A stretch of 5,555 nucleotides of DNA from Bacteroidota bacterium (GTDB lineage Bacteria > Bacteroidota > Bacteroidia > Bacteroidales > Rikenellaceae), in contig JAEZTA010000065.1 in assembly GCA_023443765.1 (NCBI GenBank), positions 1 through 5,555 on the forward strand. The letters run 5' to 3'. Position 1 is the stretch's first letter; each line of letters begins with the position of its first letter. Position numbers and translations under genes: made by a program. The notes below the pieces were generated by a model. The model was not told the DNA's origin and did no database searches. It saw only the letters and a list, made by a program, of their open reading frames with translations. Positions 1 through 5,555 of this stretch are shown piece after piece.

Positions 1-1755
1 CTGTGGTACACGGCCAAACACTCGAAAGAGACCATCCGCGGCGGCTCGGAACTCGCAACGACGGCCGAAACCTCGGCGGGCGGCCTCGCACTCGACTACG
101 CTACGGCGTGGAGCTACGGCAAGGCGGAGACCTTCAACCTGCTGATCCCCGATTTCATGGGCCGCGAATCGGCCACGACTTTCCCGGCGGACGGAAAGAC
201 GGCCGCCGTGCTGAACGGATACGGACTGCGCGGCGCGGCGCAGCAACTGGGCGTCTACTGGGGCACGCAGCCCTACACGGGCGGCCCGACCTACCTGGGC
301 GCCGCAGCGGTGTTCCTCGCGGCGCTGGGCATCGCGCTGGCCCGGGGACGCAACAAATGGTGGATCATTGCGGCCTGCGTCGTGATGATTCTGCTGGCCT
401 GGGGCCGCAACCTGATGGGATTCACCGAATTCGCCTTCAAATACCTGCCCGGTTACAATAAGTTCCGCACCGTGTCGATGACGCTGGTCGTCGTGCAATG
501 GGCCGTGCCGCTGCTGGGCGCATTCGCCCTGATGCGGCTCTGGAAAGGCGAAATCCCCCGCGAACGGCTGTTGCGCGGGCTGGCGTGGGCCGCGGGAATC
601 ACCGGAGGGCTCTGCCTCCTGTTCGCCGTCGCCGGAAGCGCATTCTTCGACTTCGGGCGCGCGGACAGTACGGTCTATATGGCCGATACGTTCCGCCACA
701 TCTTCGAAAGCAACAACATGCAGTCGTACATCGACCGCGGGATGGACGTGGAATGGGCCGAAGCCACCGCCGAGGCGATGGCCGCCGACCGCGCGGCAAT
801 GATGCAAGCCGACGCATGGCGTTCGCTGCTGATGATCCTGCTGGCGGCAGGCGGCGTGGCGCTGTTCGCCCTGCGAAAAATCAACAAATACGTCCTGACG
901 GGCCTGCTCGGAGGCGTGATGCTGCTCGACCTCGTGCCGGTCGACCTGCGGTTCCTCTCGTCGGACAACTTCGTTTCGACACAGCGCAACCGGGTGACGG
1001 CCACGGCGGCCGACAAGGCGATCATGCAGGACACGGACCCGGGCTACCGGGTGCTGAACCTCACGGTCAGCCCCTTTAACGACGCCACGACCTCCTATTT
1101 CCACCGTTCGGTGGGCGGCTACCACGGTGCAAAGCTGGCCCGCTACCAGGACCTGATCGACCGCTACCTCTCCAAGGTGGACGACAGCGTGCTGGACATG
1201 CTCAACACGCGCTACCTGATCGTCGCGGGCAGGGAGGGACAGCCCGAGCCGCGCATCCGGACGACAGCCAACGGTGCGGCGTGGTTCGTGGACAGCCTCG
1301 TTTACGTCCCGACGGCACAAGCCGAGATCGACGCGCTGGAAACCATCGACACCAAAACCACGGCGGTAGTCGCCACGAAAGACGAAGCGCAGACCGCAGG
1401 GGTTCCCACGGCAGCCTCCGGCGCGGATTCCACGCGTGTGATCGCGCTTACGGAGTACCGCCCGAACTACCTGAAATACGAATACACCGCGCCGGCAAAA
1501 TCGGTGGCGGTCTTCTCGGAGATTTTCTACGACCACGGCTGGACGGCCTATGTCGACGGCGAAGAGACCCCCTATTTCCGGGCCGACTACGTCCTGCGGG
1601 CGATGGCGCTCCCCGCCGGAACGCACACCGTCGAATGGCGGTTCCGCGCTCCGGGCTGGACGGCGGTCGAGGGCGTGACGCTTGCCGCGTCGCTCGTGAT
1701 CCTGCTGGGGGCCGTCGCGGCATTGGTCTATTGTTTCCGCAAGAAAAAAGCGTAA
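1..1755 (+). CDS. YfhO-family polytopic membrane protein (3' part; start outside window)
   Basis: The frame is open from base 1 to the TAA at 1753-1755, giving 584 residues, so the 5' end is cut off. The ATG at 157 is internal, because coding-like sequence continues upstream of it. Hydrophobic segments lie near window residues 97-115, 120-135, 159-179, 193-216, 274-291 and 296-316. A soluble, probably extracytoplasmic region of about 240 residues follows, then a last helix at about 558-579 and a basic tail (FRKKKA). Family signatures in the soluble part are DMLNTRYLIV and the C-terminal AVFSEIFYDHGWTAYVDG, followed by ALPAGTHTVEWRF. Family members are usually about 800-900 residues, so roughly a third is missing. 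In Bacillus, YfhO works with a glycosyltransferase in sugar decoration of cell-wall polymer; the role in Bacteroidetes is not established. The substrate cannot be read from the sequence. It lies 4 bases before ftsX, so the two are probably co-transcribed. Confidence 0.88.
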   Translation: MWYTAKHSKETIRGGSELATTAETSAGGLALDYATAWSYGKAETFNLLIPDFMGRESATTFPADGKTAAVLNGYGLRGAAQQLGVYWGTQPYTGGPTYLGAAAVFLAALGIALARGRNKWWIIAACVVMILLAWGRNLMGFTEFAFKYLPGYNKFRTVSMTLVVVQWAVPLLGAFALMRLWKGEIPRERLLRGLAWAAGITGGLCLLFAVAGSAFFDFGRADSTVYMADTFRHIFESNNMQSYIDRGMDVEWAEATAEAMAADRAAMMQADAWRSLLMILLAAGGVALFALRKINKYVLTGLLGGVMLLDLVPVDLRFLSSDNFVSTQRNRVTATAADKAIMQDTDPGYRVLNLTVSPFNDATTSYFHRSVGGYHGAKLARYQDLIDRYLSKVDDSVLDMLNTRYLIVAGREGQPEPRIRTTANGAAWFVDSLVYVPTAQAEIDALETIDTKTTAVVATKDEAQTAGVPTAASGADSTRVIALTEYRPNYLKYEYTAPAKSVAVFSEIFYDHGWTAYVDGEETPYFRADYVLRAMALPAGTHTVEWRFRAPGWTAVEGVTLAASLVILLGAVAALVYCFRKKKA

Positions 1756-1759
1756 AGTT

Positions 1760-2641
1760 ATGAAAGATGACAAGCGTTTAAAACGAAAGGTCCGCAACTC
1801 CTACATCGTGTCGACGGTGAGCATTACGCTCGTGCTGTTCCTGCTGGGATCGGTGGGTTACCTGATGGTCGCAGCGCTGAAGGTCGCCGACACGCTGCAG
1901 GAGAGTATCGCCGTCACCGTGGAGTTGAAGAACGGGCTTTCGGAGGCTCAGAAGGAGGCCATCAACAAACGCCTGACCGCCGAAGAAATGGTCGCGACGA
2001 TCGCCTACTCGGCCAAAGAGGAGAAGGTCGACGACCAGGAGTTCCGCAAGATGTTCGGCAGTTCGTTCGAGGAGGTCCTGCAGGAGAATCCGTTGCTGGA
2101 CTCATACGAACTTACGCTCACGTCGGCATCGGCCGACAAGGAGTTGCTCGACTCGTTCATCACGGCCGTCGGCCGCATCGAGGGGGTCGACCGGGTGTCG
2201 TATCCGGCGCTGATGGCCGAACGGCTGCACGCCACGGTGAACAAAATCCGCCTCGTGCTGCTGTTGTTCGGCGGCGCACTGCTGGTGATCTCGCTGATCC
2301 TCCTGAGCAACACCATCCGGCTGGCCATCTTTTCGAAAAGATACCTTATCAATACGATGAAGCTGGTGGGAGCGACCAAATGGTTCATCATGAAGCCCTT
2401 CCTCGGGAGCAGCGTCACGCAGGGAATCCTGGCCGGAACGGCTGCATCGGCCCTGTTCTGCCTTGCGGTTTACGGGCTGAACGAGGCCGTGCCCGAACTG
2501 ATGACCATCGCCGAAGCAGGCAAGATCGCCATCATCCTCGGCTCGATGATTGCGGGCGGCATCATCATCTCGGGGCTCTTCACCATCGCGGCCCTCAACA
2601 AATTCGTCAACATGAAGTCGAACAAGATATACCTATATTAA
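1760..2641 (+). CDS. ftsX: Cell division protein FtsX (permease-like, FtsEX complex)
   Basis: A 293-residue inner-membrane protein with the FtsX layout. It has a short basic N-terminus (KRLKRKVRNS), TM1 at about 15-38, an extracytoplasmic domain at about 40-160, and three more helices at about 163-183, 219-240 and 254-278. The cytoplasmic stretch after TM2 carries the conserved block NTIRLAIFSKRYLINTMKLVGA (about 184-205), which matches Bacteroidetes FtsX as I recall it. FtsX pairs with the ATPase FtsE and passes ATP-driven conformational change to periplasmic cell-wall hydrolase systems at the division site. ftsE is not adjacent here, so it must lie elsewhere. The start at 1760 sits 4 bases after the yfhO stop and gives a normal N-terminus. 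No Shine-Dalgarno is evident, which is usual in this phylum. The stop abuts the next start codon (TAAATG). Confidence 0.93.
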   Translation: MKDDKRLKRKVRNSYIVSTVSITLVLFLLGSVGYLMVAALKVADTLQESIAVTVELKNGLSEAQKEAINKRLTAEEMVATIAYSAKEEKVDDQEFRKMFGSSFEEVLQENPLLDSYELTLTSASADKELLDSFITAVGRIEGVDRVSYPALMAERLHATVNKIRLVLLLFGGALLVISLILLSNTIRLAIFSKRYLINTMKLVGATKWFIMKPFLGSSVTQGILAGTAASALFCLAVYGLNEAVPELMTIAEAGKIAIILGSMIAGGIIISGLFTIAALNKFVNMKSNKIYLY

Positions 2642-2902
2642 ATGAAAAACGAACAGAAGAAAGCACAGGACCCCGTACAGGAAGATCCGCGCATGCCGCT
2701 TACGCGCCGCAACTACACCCTGCTCGCGATCGGATTCACAGTCATCCTCCTGGGCTTCATCCTGATGGCCGGGGGAGGCAGCGACTCGCCCGACGAATTC
2801 AACTATGCGATGTTCTCGTGGCGGCGCATCACGCTGGCCCCGATCCTCGTGATCGGCGGTTTCGTCATCGAGGTTTACGCGATCATGAAACGCTACAAGT
2901 AA
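2642..2902 (+). CDS. Small two-helix membrane protein, DUF3098 family
   Basis: An 86-residue protein. A charged, probably cytoplasmic N-terminus (1-24) precedes TM1 at about 25-43 (YTLLAIGFTVILLGFILMAG). A short polar loop (GGGSDSPDEFN) and the block FSWRRITLAP follow, then TM2 at about 62-82 and a basic end (MKRYK). Both termini are therefore predicted to be cytoplasmic. The LLAIGF..ILLGFILM.G...S pattern and the F(S).RRI..AP block match DUF3098 proteins that follow ftsX in Bacteroidetes. The biochemical function is unknown and no catalytic motif is visible. The ATG directly follows the ftsX stop with no gap, so translational coupling with FtsX is likely. The N-terminus here is rich in K, E and Q and seems longer than in the Bacteroides version I remember. 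Confidence 0.85.
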   Translation: MKNEQKKAQDPVQEDPRMPLTRRNYTLLAIGFTVILLGFILMAGGGSDSPDEFNYAMFSWRRITLAPILVIGGFVIEVYAIMKRYK

Positions 2903-2997
2903 ATTCCCGATCGGTTCCGGAATGCCCGCAGGCATGCTGTCCCCGGCAACAGCCGGAGCAACCGGGACCGCCAAAATTTCATACCCTCACTGAATAA
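2903..2997 (+). promoter_or_regulatory. Structured spacer before uppP: possible three-way-junction RNA
   Basis: This 95-base gap has no credible ORF. Manual pairing gives a closing helix P1 of 2912-2920 (CGGUUCCGG) with 2962-2970 (CCGGGACCG), nine continuous pairs including one G-U. Inside it are P2, 2922-2926 with 2931-2935 (AUGCC/GGCAU, loop CGCA), and P3, 2943-2947 with 2952-2956 (CCGGC/GCCGG, loop AACA). Joining segments are 1, 7 and 5 bases. GCUGU 2936-2940 can instead pair with ACAGC 2949-2953, which excludes P3. The 27 bases from 2971 to the uppP ATG are A/T-rich and unpaired, as expected for a start site in this phylum. There is no U-tract, so it does not look like an intrinsic terminator. 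It could be a regulatory leader, a processing site, or chance folding of GC-rich DNA. I do not recognise a known RNA family. Confidence 0.4.
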
Positions 2998-3789
2998 ATG
3001 GATACACTACAAGCCATCCTGCTCGGTATCGTGCAGGGCATTACCGAATTCCTGCCCGTTTCAAGCAGCGGTCATCTGCAGATCGCCAAAGAGGTGCTGG
3101 GCGTACAACTCGAAGAGAACCTCACGTTCGACGTGGCGCTCCACGCCGCAACGGTGCTGAGCACGATCGTCGTGCTGTGGAGCGAGATATGGCGCCTGCT
3201 GAAAGGACTTTTCTCGCGCCGGTTCAACGAAGAACAGGCCTATGTGCTGAAACTCGTCATCTCGATGATCCCCATCGGGTTCGTCGGATTCCTGCTCAAA
3301 GACCAGATCAACGACCTGCTCAACGCTCCCTATATCCTCGTAGTCGTGGGCGCCATGCTGCTGCTGACGGCTGCACTGCTGGCCTTCGCCTATTACGCCA
3401 AACCGCGGCAGAAGGAGAAAATATCTTACCGTGACGCCCTGATCATCGGACTCGCGCAGGCGTGCGCCGCCATGCCGGGACTCTCGCGGTCGGGTTCGAC
3501 CATCGCGACGGGCCTGCTGCTGGGCAACAAGAAAGCCGCCGTGGCGCAGTTTTCGTTCCTGATGGTGCTGGCGCCGATCCTGGGCGAAACGCTGCTCGAA
3601 GCCACGAGCGGCGACCTGACCGCCGGGGTAGCCACAGCACCGCTCATCGGCGGATTCCTCGCCGCATTCGTCACGGGATGCCTCGCCTGCAAATTCATGA
3701 TCGAGATCGTAAAACGGGGCAAGCTGATCTGGTTCGCCGCCTACTGCACCGTCGCCGGACTGGTGTCGATCATAAGCTATTTCTGCTGA
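2998..3789 (+). CDS. uppP: Undecaprenyl-diphosphatase (UppP/BacA)
   Basis: A 263-residue integral membrane enzyme, the usual length. UppP dephosphorylates undecaprenyl pyrophosphate to undecaprenyl phosphate, recycling the lipid carrier for peptidoglycan and surface polysaccharides; excess enzyme gives bacitracin resistance. Motif 1 is QGITEFLPVSSSGH at 13-26, holding Glu17, Ser22-24 and His26 (equivalent to E. coli Glu21, Ser26-Thr28 and His30). Motif 2 is PGLSRSGSTIATG at 160-172, with Arg164 equivalent to E. coli Arg174. The position of E. coli Glu17 is Gln13 here, a variant also seen in other family members. Hydrophobic helices fill the rest, and the C-terminal part (CKFMIEIVKRGKLIWFA) is typical of Bacteroidetes. 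The ATG at 2998 directly follows an A/T-rich stretch. Its stop overlaps the truB start by one base (TGATG), pointing to coupled translation. Confidence 0.96.
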   Translation: MDTLQAILLGIVQGITEFLPVSSSGHLQIAKEVLGVQLEENLTFDVALHAATVLSTIVVLWSEIWRLLKGLFSRRFNEEQAYVLKLVISMIPIGFVGFLLKDQINDLLNAPYILVVVGAMLLLTAALLAFAYYAKPRQKEKISYRDALIIGLAQACAAMPGLSRSGSTIATGLLLGNKKAAVAQFSFLMVLAPILGETLLEATSGDLTAGVATAPLIGGFLAAFVTGCLACKFMIEIVKRGKLIWFAAYCTVAGLVSIISYFC

Positions 3790-4505
3790 TGAAGGAAGCA
3801 CTGGACCTTCGCGGCATCAATTTCGAGGACGGGTACATCGCCGTACTGGACAAGCCCCTGCGCTGGACCTCGACCGACGTGGTGCGCAAAGTTAAATTCG
3901 CACTCCGCAGGCTGGGCTACCGCAAAATCAAGGTCGGGCACGCCGGGACGCTCGATCCGCTGGCCACGGGCATCCTGCTGGTCTGCATCGGCCGCGCCAC
4001 CAAACTCGTCGACACGCTGCAAGCTGAGGAAAAGGAGTATGTGGCCGACGTAATGCTGGGCGCCACGACCCCGAGCTACGACCTGGAGCACGAAATCGAC
4101 CAGACCTATCCGTGGGAGCACATCACGCGGGAGGCCGTCGACGAGGCCCTTGCATCGCTCACCGGGGAGCGGCTCCAAACCCCGCCCGTCTATTCGGCCA
4201 AGAAGATCGACGGCACGCGCGCCTACGAACTGGCCCGCGCCGGGGAGGAGGTCGCCGTACGCCAGGCGATGATCACCATTTACGAAATGGAAATCCTGGA
4301 ATACGCCCTGCCCCGCCTGCGCATCCGCATCCGTTGCAGCAAAGGGACCTACATCCGTTCGCTGGCCCACGAGATCGGGCAGGCGCTCCACAGCGGCGCA
4401 CACCTCACGTCCCTGCGCCGGACCCGCAGCGGCGGCTTCACGCTCGAAAAGTCGTATGAATTGGACGAATTTCTTGAAAATCTGCAAAATCTTGAAACAA
4501 AATAG
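3789..4505 (+). CDS. truB: tRNA pseudouridine(55) synthase TruB
   Basis: A 238-residue cytoplasmic enzyme that isomerises uridine 55 in the T-loop of tRNAs to pseudouridine. Motifs appear in family order. DKPLRWTS at 21-28 comes first, then GHAGTLDPLATG at 50-61 with catalytic Asp56. KEYVADVMLGATTPSYD follows at 82-98 with the conserved Tyr84, then TPPVYSAKKIDGTRAYELAR at 131-150. CSKGTYIRSLAHEIG at 183-197 carries Arg190, and SGAHLTSLRRTRSG lies near the end. The start at 3789 overlaps the uppP stop by one base. The same frame is open upstream to 3462, but that part lies inside uppP and has no TruB similarity. The protein ends soon after the catalytic domain and lacks the C-terminal PUA domain of the 314-residue E. 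coli enzyme. Short TruB proteins are usual in Bacteroidetes, so this is not a truncation. Confidence 0.96.
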   Translation: MKEALDLRGINFEDGYIAVLDKPLRWTSTDVVRKVKFALRRLGYRKIKVGHAGTLDPLATGILLVCIGRATKLVDTLQAEEKEYVADVMLGATTPSYDLEHEIDQTYPWEHITREAVDEALASLTGERLQTPPVYSAKKIDGTRAYELARAGEEVAVRQAMITIYEMEILEYALPRLRIRIRCSKGTYIRSLAHEIGQALHSGAHLTSLRRTRSGGFTLEKSYELDEFLENLQNLETK

Positions 4506-4510
4506 CCTTT

Positions 4511-4543
4511 TTTGCGTATAGAAAATAATCTGTCTTGTGTTTC
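4511..4543 (+). promoter_or_regulatory. Weak Bacteroidetes-type promoter candidate for queA
   Basis: TTTG at 4511-4514 matches the -33 element of the Bacteroidetes primary sigma factor. After 21 bases, TGTGTTTC at 4536-4543 matches four of the six fixed positions of the -7 element TAnnTTTG. Transcription would start near 4548-4550, just ahead of the hairpins at 4551-4604. The -7 match is poor at the important A and at the final G, so this is only a candidate. queA may equally be read through from truB, since no terminator separates them. Confidence 0.22.
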
Positions 4544-4605
4544 GGGACCGTTCCGTTAAGCGGAGACAGCAACAAAGCTGTGGCCCGGGTTAGGCCCGGC
4601 ACAGA
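4544..4605 (+). promoter_or_regulatory. Structured queA leader with mutually exclusive hairpins
   Basis: Three stems can be drawn. H1 pairs 4551-4555 with 4561-4565 (UUCCG/CGGAG, loop UUAAG, one U-G). H2 pairs ACAGC 4566-4570 with GCUGU 4577-4581 (loop AACAAA). H3 pairs CUGUG 4578-4582 with CACAG 4600-4604 and, past a 2-base bulge (4583-4584), CCGGG 4585-4589 with CCCGG 4595-4599 (loop UUAGG). H2 and H3 compete for bases 4578-4581, so two folds are possible. The H3 end lies 3 bases before an in-frame ATG at 4608 and 42 bases before the likely queA start. No U-tract follows any stem. It does not fit the preQ1 riboswitch patterns I know. Regulation is inferred only from the folding. Confidence 0.4.
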
Positions 4606-4646
4606 AAATGTCGAATGAAATTCAACGTAAAAAAGAGCGTCTATTT

Positions 4647-5555
4647 ATGAAATTATCGCAGTACGGGTATGACTTTTCACCCGAAATGCTGGCCAAATAC
4701 CCGGCCAACAATCGCGACGAGTCGCGTCTGATGGTCATCAACCGCGCCAAGGGCACAATCGAACACCGCATCTTCAAGGACATCATCGAGTATTTCGACG
4801 AAAAGGACCTGTTCATCTTCAACGACACGAAGGTCTTTCCGGCACGCCTCTACGGCAACAAGGAGAAGACCGGGGCCGAGATCGAGATTTTCCTGCTGCG
4901 GGAACTCAACCGCGAACTGCGGCTGTGGGACGTGCTGGTGGACCCGGCGCGTAAAATCCGTATCGGCAACAAACTCTACTTCGGCGACGACGACCTGCTG
5001 GTGGCCGAAGTGATTGACAACACCACTTCGCGCGGCCGTACGCTGCGTTTCCTGTTCGACGGCTCCTACGAGGAGTTCAAGCAGACGCTCTTCTCGCTGG
5101 GCGAGACGCCCCTGCCGAAATGGGTGCGCGAGAAGGTCGAACCCGAAGACGCCGAGCGCTACCAGACCATCTTCGCCGAGAAGGAGGGAGCCGTAGCCGC
5201 CCCGACGGCCGGCATGCACTTCTCGAAGCACCTGATGAAGCGCATGGAGATCAAGGGCATCGACAAGACGTTCGTGACGCTGCACGTCGGGCTGGGCAAC
5301 TTCCGCACGGTGGATGTCGAGGACCTCTCGAAGCACAAGATGGACTCCGAGCAGTTCTTCGTCGAGGAGTCCGCCGCAGGATCGGTCAATACAGCCAAGC
5401 AGGAGGGCCGCAAAGTCGTGGCCATCGGCACAACGGTAATGCGCACGATCGAGACCGCCGTATCGACCAACGGCATGATCAAACCCATGGAGGGCTGGAC
5501 CAACAAGTTCATTTTCGCCCCCTACGAGTTCACGGTGGCCGACGCCATGGTGACC
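4647..5555 (+). CDS. queA: S-adenosylmethionine:tRNA ribosyltransferase-isomerase QueA (C-terminus outside window)
   Basis: 303 residues are present, and the frame is still open at the last base. QueA moves and isomerises the ribosyl part of S-adenosylmethionine onto 7-aminomethyl-7-deazaguanine at position 34 of tRNAs with GUN anticodons, giving epoxyqueuosine. Motifs include RDESRLMVI (23-31), LFIFNDTKVFPARLYG (55-70), LWDVLVDPARKIRIG (93-107), GETPLP (152-157), EGAVAAPTAGMHF (180-192), FVTLHVGLGNFR (209-220), HKMDSEQ (230-236) and AIGTTVMRTIE (259-269). The usual ending after DAMVT (NFH.P.STL and about 45 residues in all) is beyond the window. The start at 4647 gives MKLSQYGYDF, which aligns with the normal family N-terminus. 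An in-frame ATG at 4608 would add 13 charged residues (MSNEIQRKKERLF) with no family similarity and lies against a hairpin, so it is less likely. The full length should be about 350 residues. Confidence 0.96.
   Translation, partial: MKLSQYGYDFSPEMLAKYPANNRDESRLMVINRAKGTIEHRIFKDIIEYFDEKDLFIFNDTKVFPARLYGNKEKTGAEIEIFLLRELNRELRLWDVLVDPARKIRIGNKLYFGDDDLLVAEVIDNTTSRGRTLRFLFDGSYEEFKQTLFSLGETPLPKWVREKVEPEDAERYQTIFAEKEGAVAAPTAGMHFSKHLMKRMEIKGIDKTFVTLHVGLGNFRTVDVEDLSKHKMDSEQFFVEESAAGSVNTAKQEGRKVVAIGTTVMRTIETAVSTNGMIKPMEGWTNKFIFAPYEFTVADAMVT

Noticed and set aside
2907..2922. Two adjacent 8-base palindromes (CCGATCGG, TTCCGGAA) as an operator
   Set aside because: They are better explained as part of the P1 helix and local GC-rich composition; they lie just after a stop codon inside a likely operon, with no promoter nearby.
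2940..2980. SAM-I riboswitch resemblance (CCCCGGCAAC, then GACCGCCAAAAUUUC)
   Set aside because: The resemblance is limited to short strings. The closing helix with its CUUAUC and GAUGAG sides and the GAAACC core are missing, and uppP is not a methionine gene.
2380..2997. 205-residue + strand frame running across the end of ftsX, the DUF3098 gene and the spacer
   Set aside because: It is out of frame with both genes, Arg/His/Pro-rich throughout, and has no family similarity.
3462..3788. Upstream extension of the truB frame inside uppP
   Set aside because: The added 109 residues are an out-of-frame reading of uppP; TruB similarity begins only after the ATG at 3789.
3061..3801. 246-residue open frame on the minus strand opposite uppP
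   Set aside because: It lies entirely over a confidently identified gene, is rich in Gln, Arg, His and Asp as expected for reverse-strand translation of GC-rich coding DNA, and resembles no family I know.
3777..4487. 236-residue open frame on the minus strand opposite truB
   Set aside because: It is a codon-position shadow of truB in GC-rich DNA, with a low-complexity GR-rich composition and no recognisable motif.
2963..4550. The same 8-mer, CGGGACCG, in both spacers (2963-2970 and 4543-4550)
   Set aside because: An 8-base match between two GC-rich spacers of about 100 bases is plausible by chance, and it has different structural roles in the two folds.
4583..4600. GC-rich hairpin after truB as an intrinsic terminator
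   Set aside because: The stem is followed by CACAGAAAAUG and not by a run of U, and it lies about 80 bases after the truB stop, close to the queA start.
4677..5336. 219-residue open frame on the minus strand opposite queA
   Set aside because: It mirrors the strongly conserved QueA coding sequence and has no independent support.

Overview
The window looks like a chromosomal housekeeping segment from a GC-rich member of the Bacteroidales. It has about 60% G+C by eye, and every gene lies on the + strand. The protein sequences resemble Bacteroides and Alistipes homologues as I remember them, and the G+C suggests an Alistipes-like genus. The gene order ftsX - DUF3098 - uppP - truB - queA is one I recognise as typical of Bacteroidetes. 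The genus is an inference that needs a database comparison.

Layout: 1-1755 is the 3' part of a YfhO-family polytopic membrane protein, whose start lies outside the window. After 4 bases comes ftsX (1760-2641), then a directly abutting small two-helix membrane protein of the DUF3098 type (2642-2902). A 95-base non-coding gap (2903-2997) can fold into a three-way junction. It is followed by uppP (2998-3789) and truB (3789-4505), which overlap by one base. A 141-base gap (4506-4646) holds a weak promoter candidate and a set of hairpins with competing pairings. Last is queA (4647 to the window end), which lacks its final ~45 residues.

How the genes fit together: the first four encode envelope proteins. 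YfhO proteins are linked to lipid-carrier-dependent glycosylation, FtsX is a division and cell-wall-hydrolase regulator, DUF3098 is of unknown function, and UppP recycles undecaprenyl pyrophosphate. The last two modify tRNA: TruB makes pseudouridine 55 and QueA performs a late step of queuosine synthesis. The tight spacing from yfhO through DUF3098, and of uppP with truB, suggests co-transcription. queA may have its own promoter or a regulated leader.

I see no mobile element, CRISPR array, tRNA, rRNA or clear Rho-independent terminator. The coding content is ordinary. The points worth a second look are the two structured intergenic regions and the uncharacterised DUF3098 protein kept next to ftsX and uppP.
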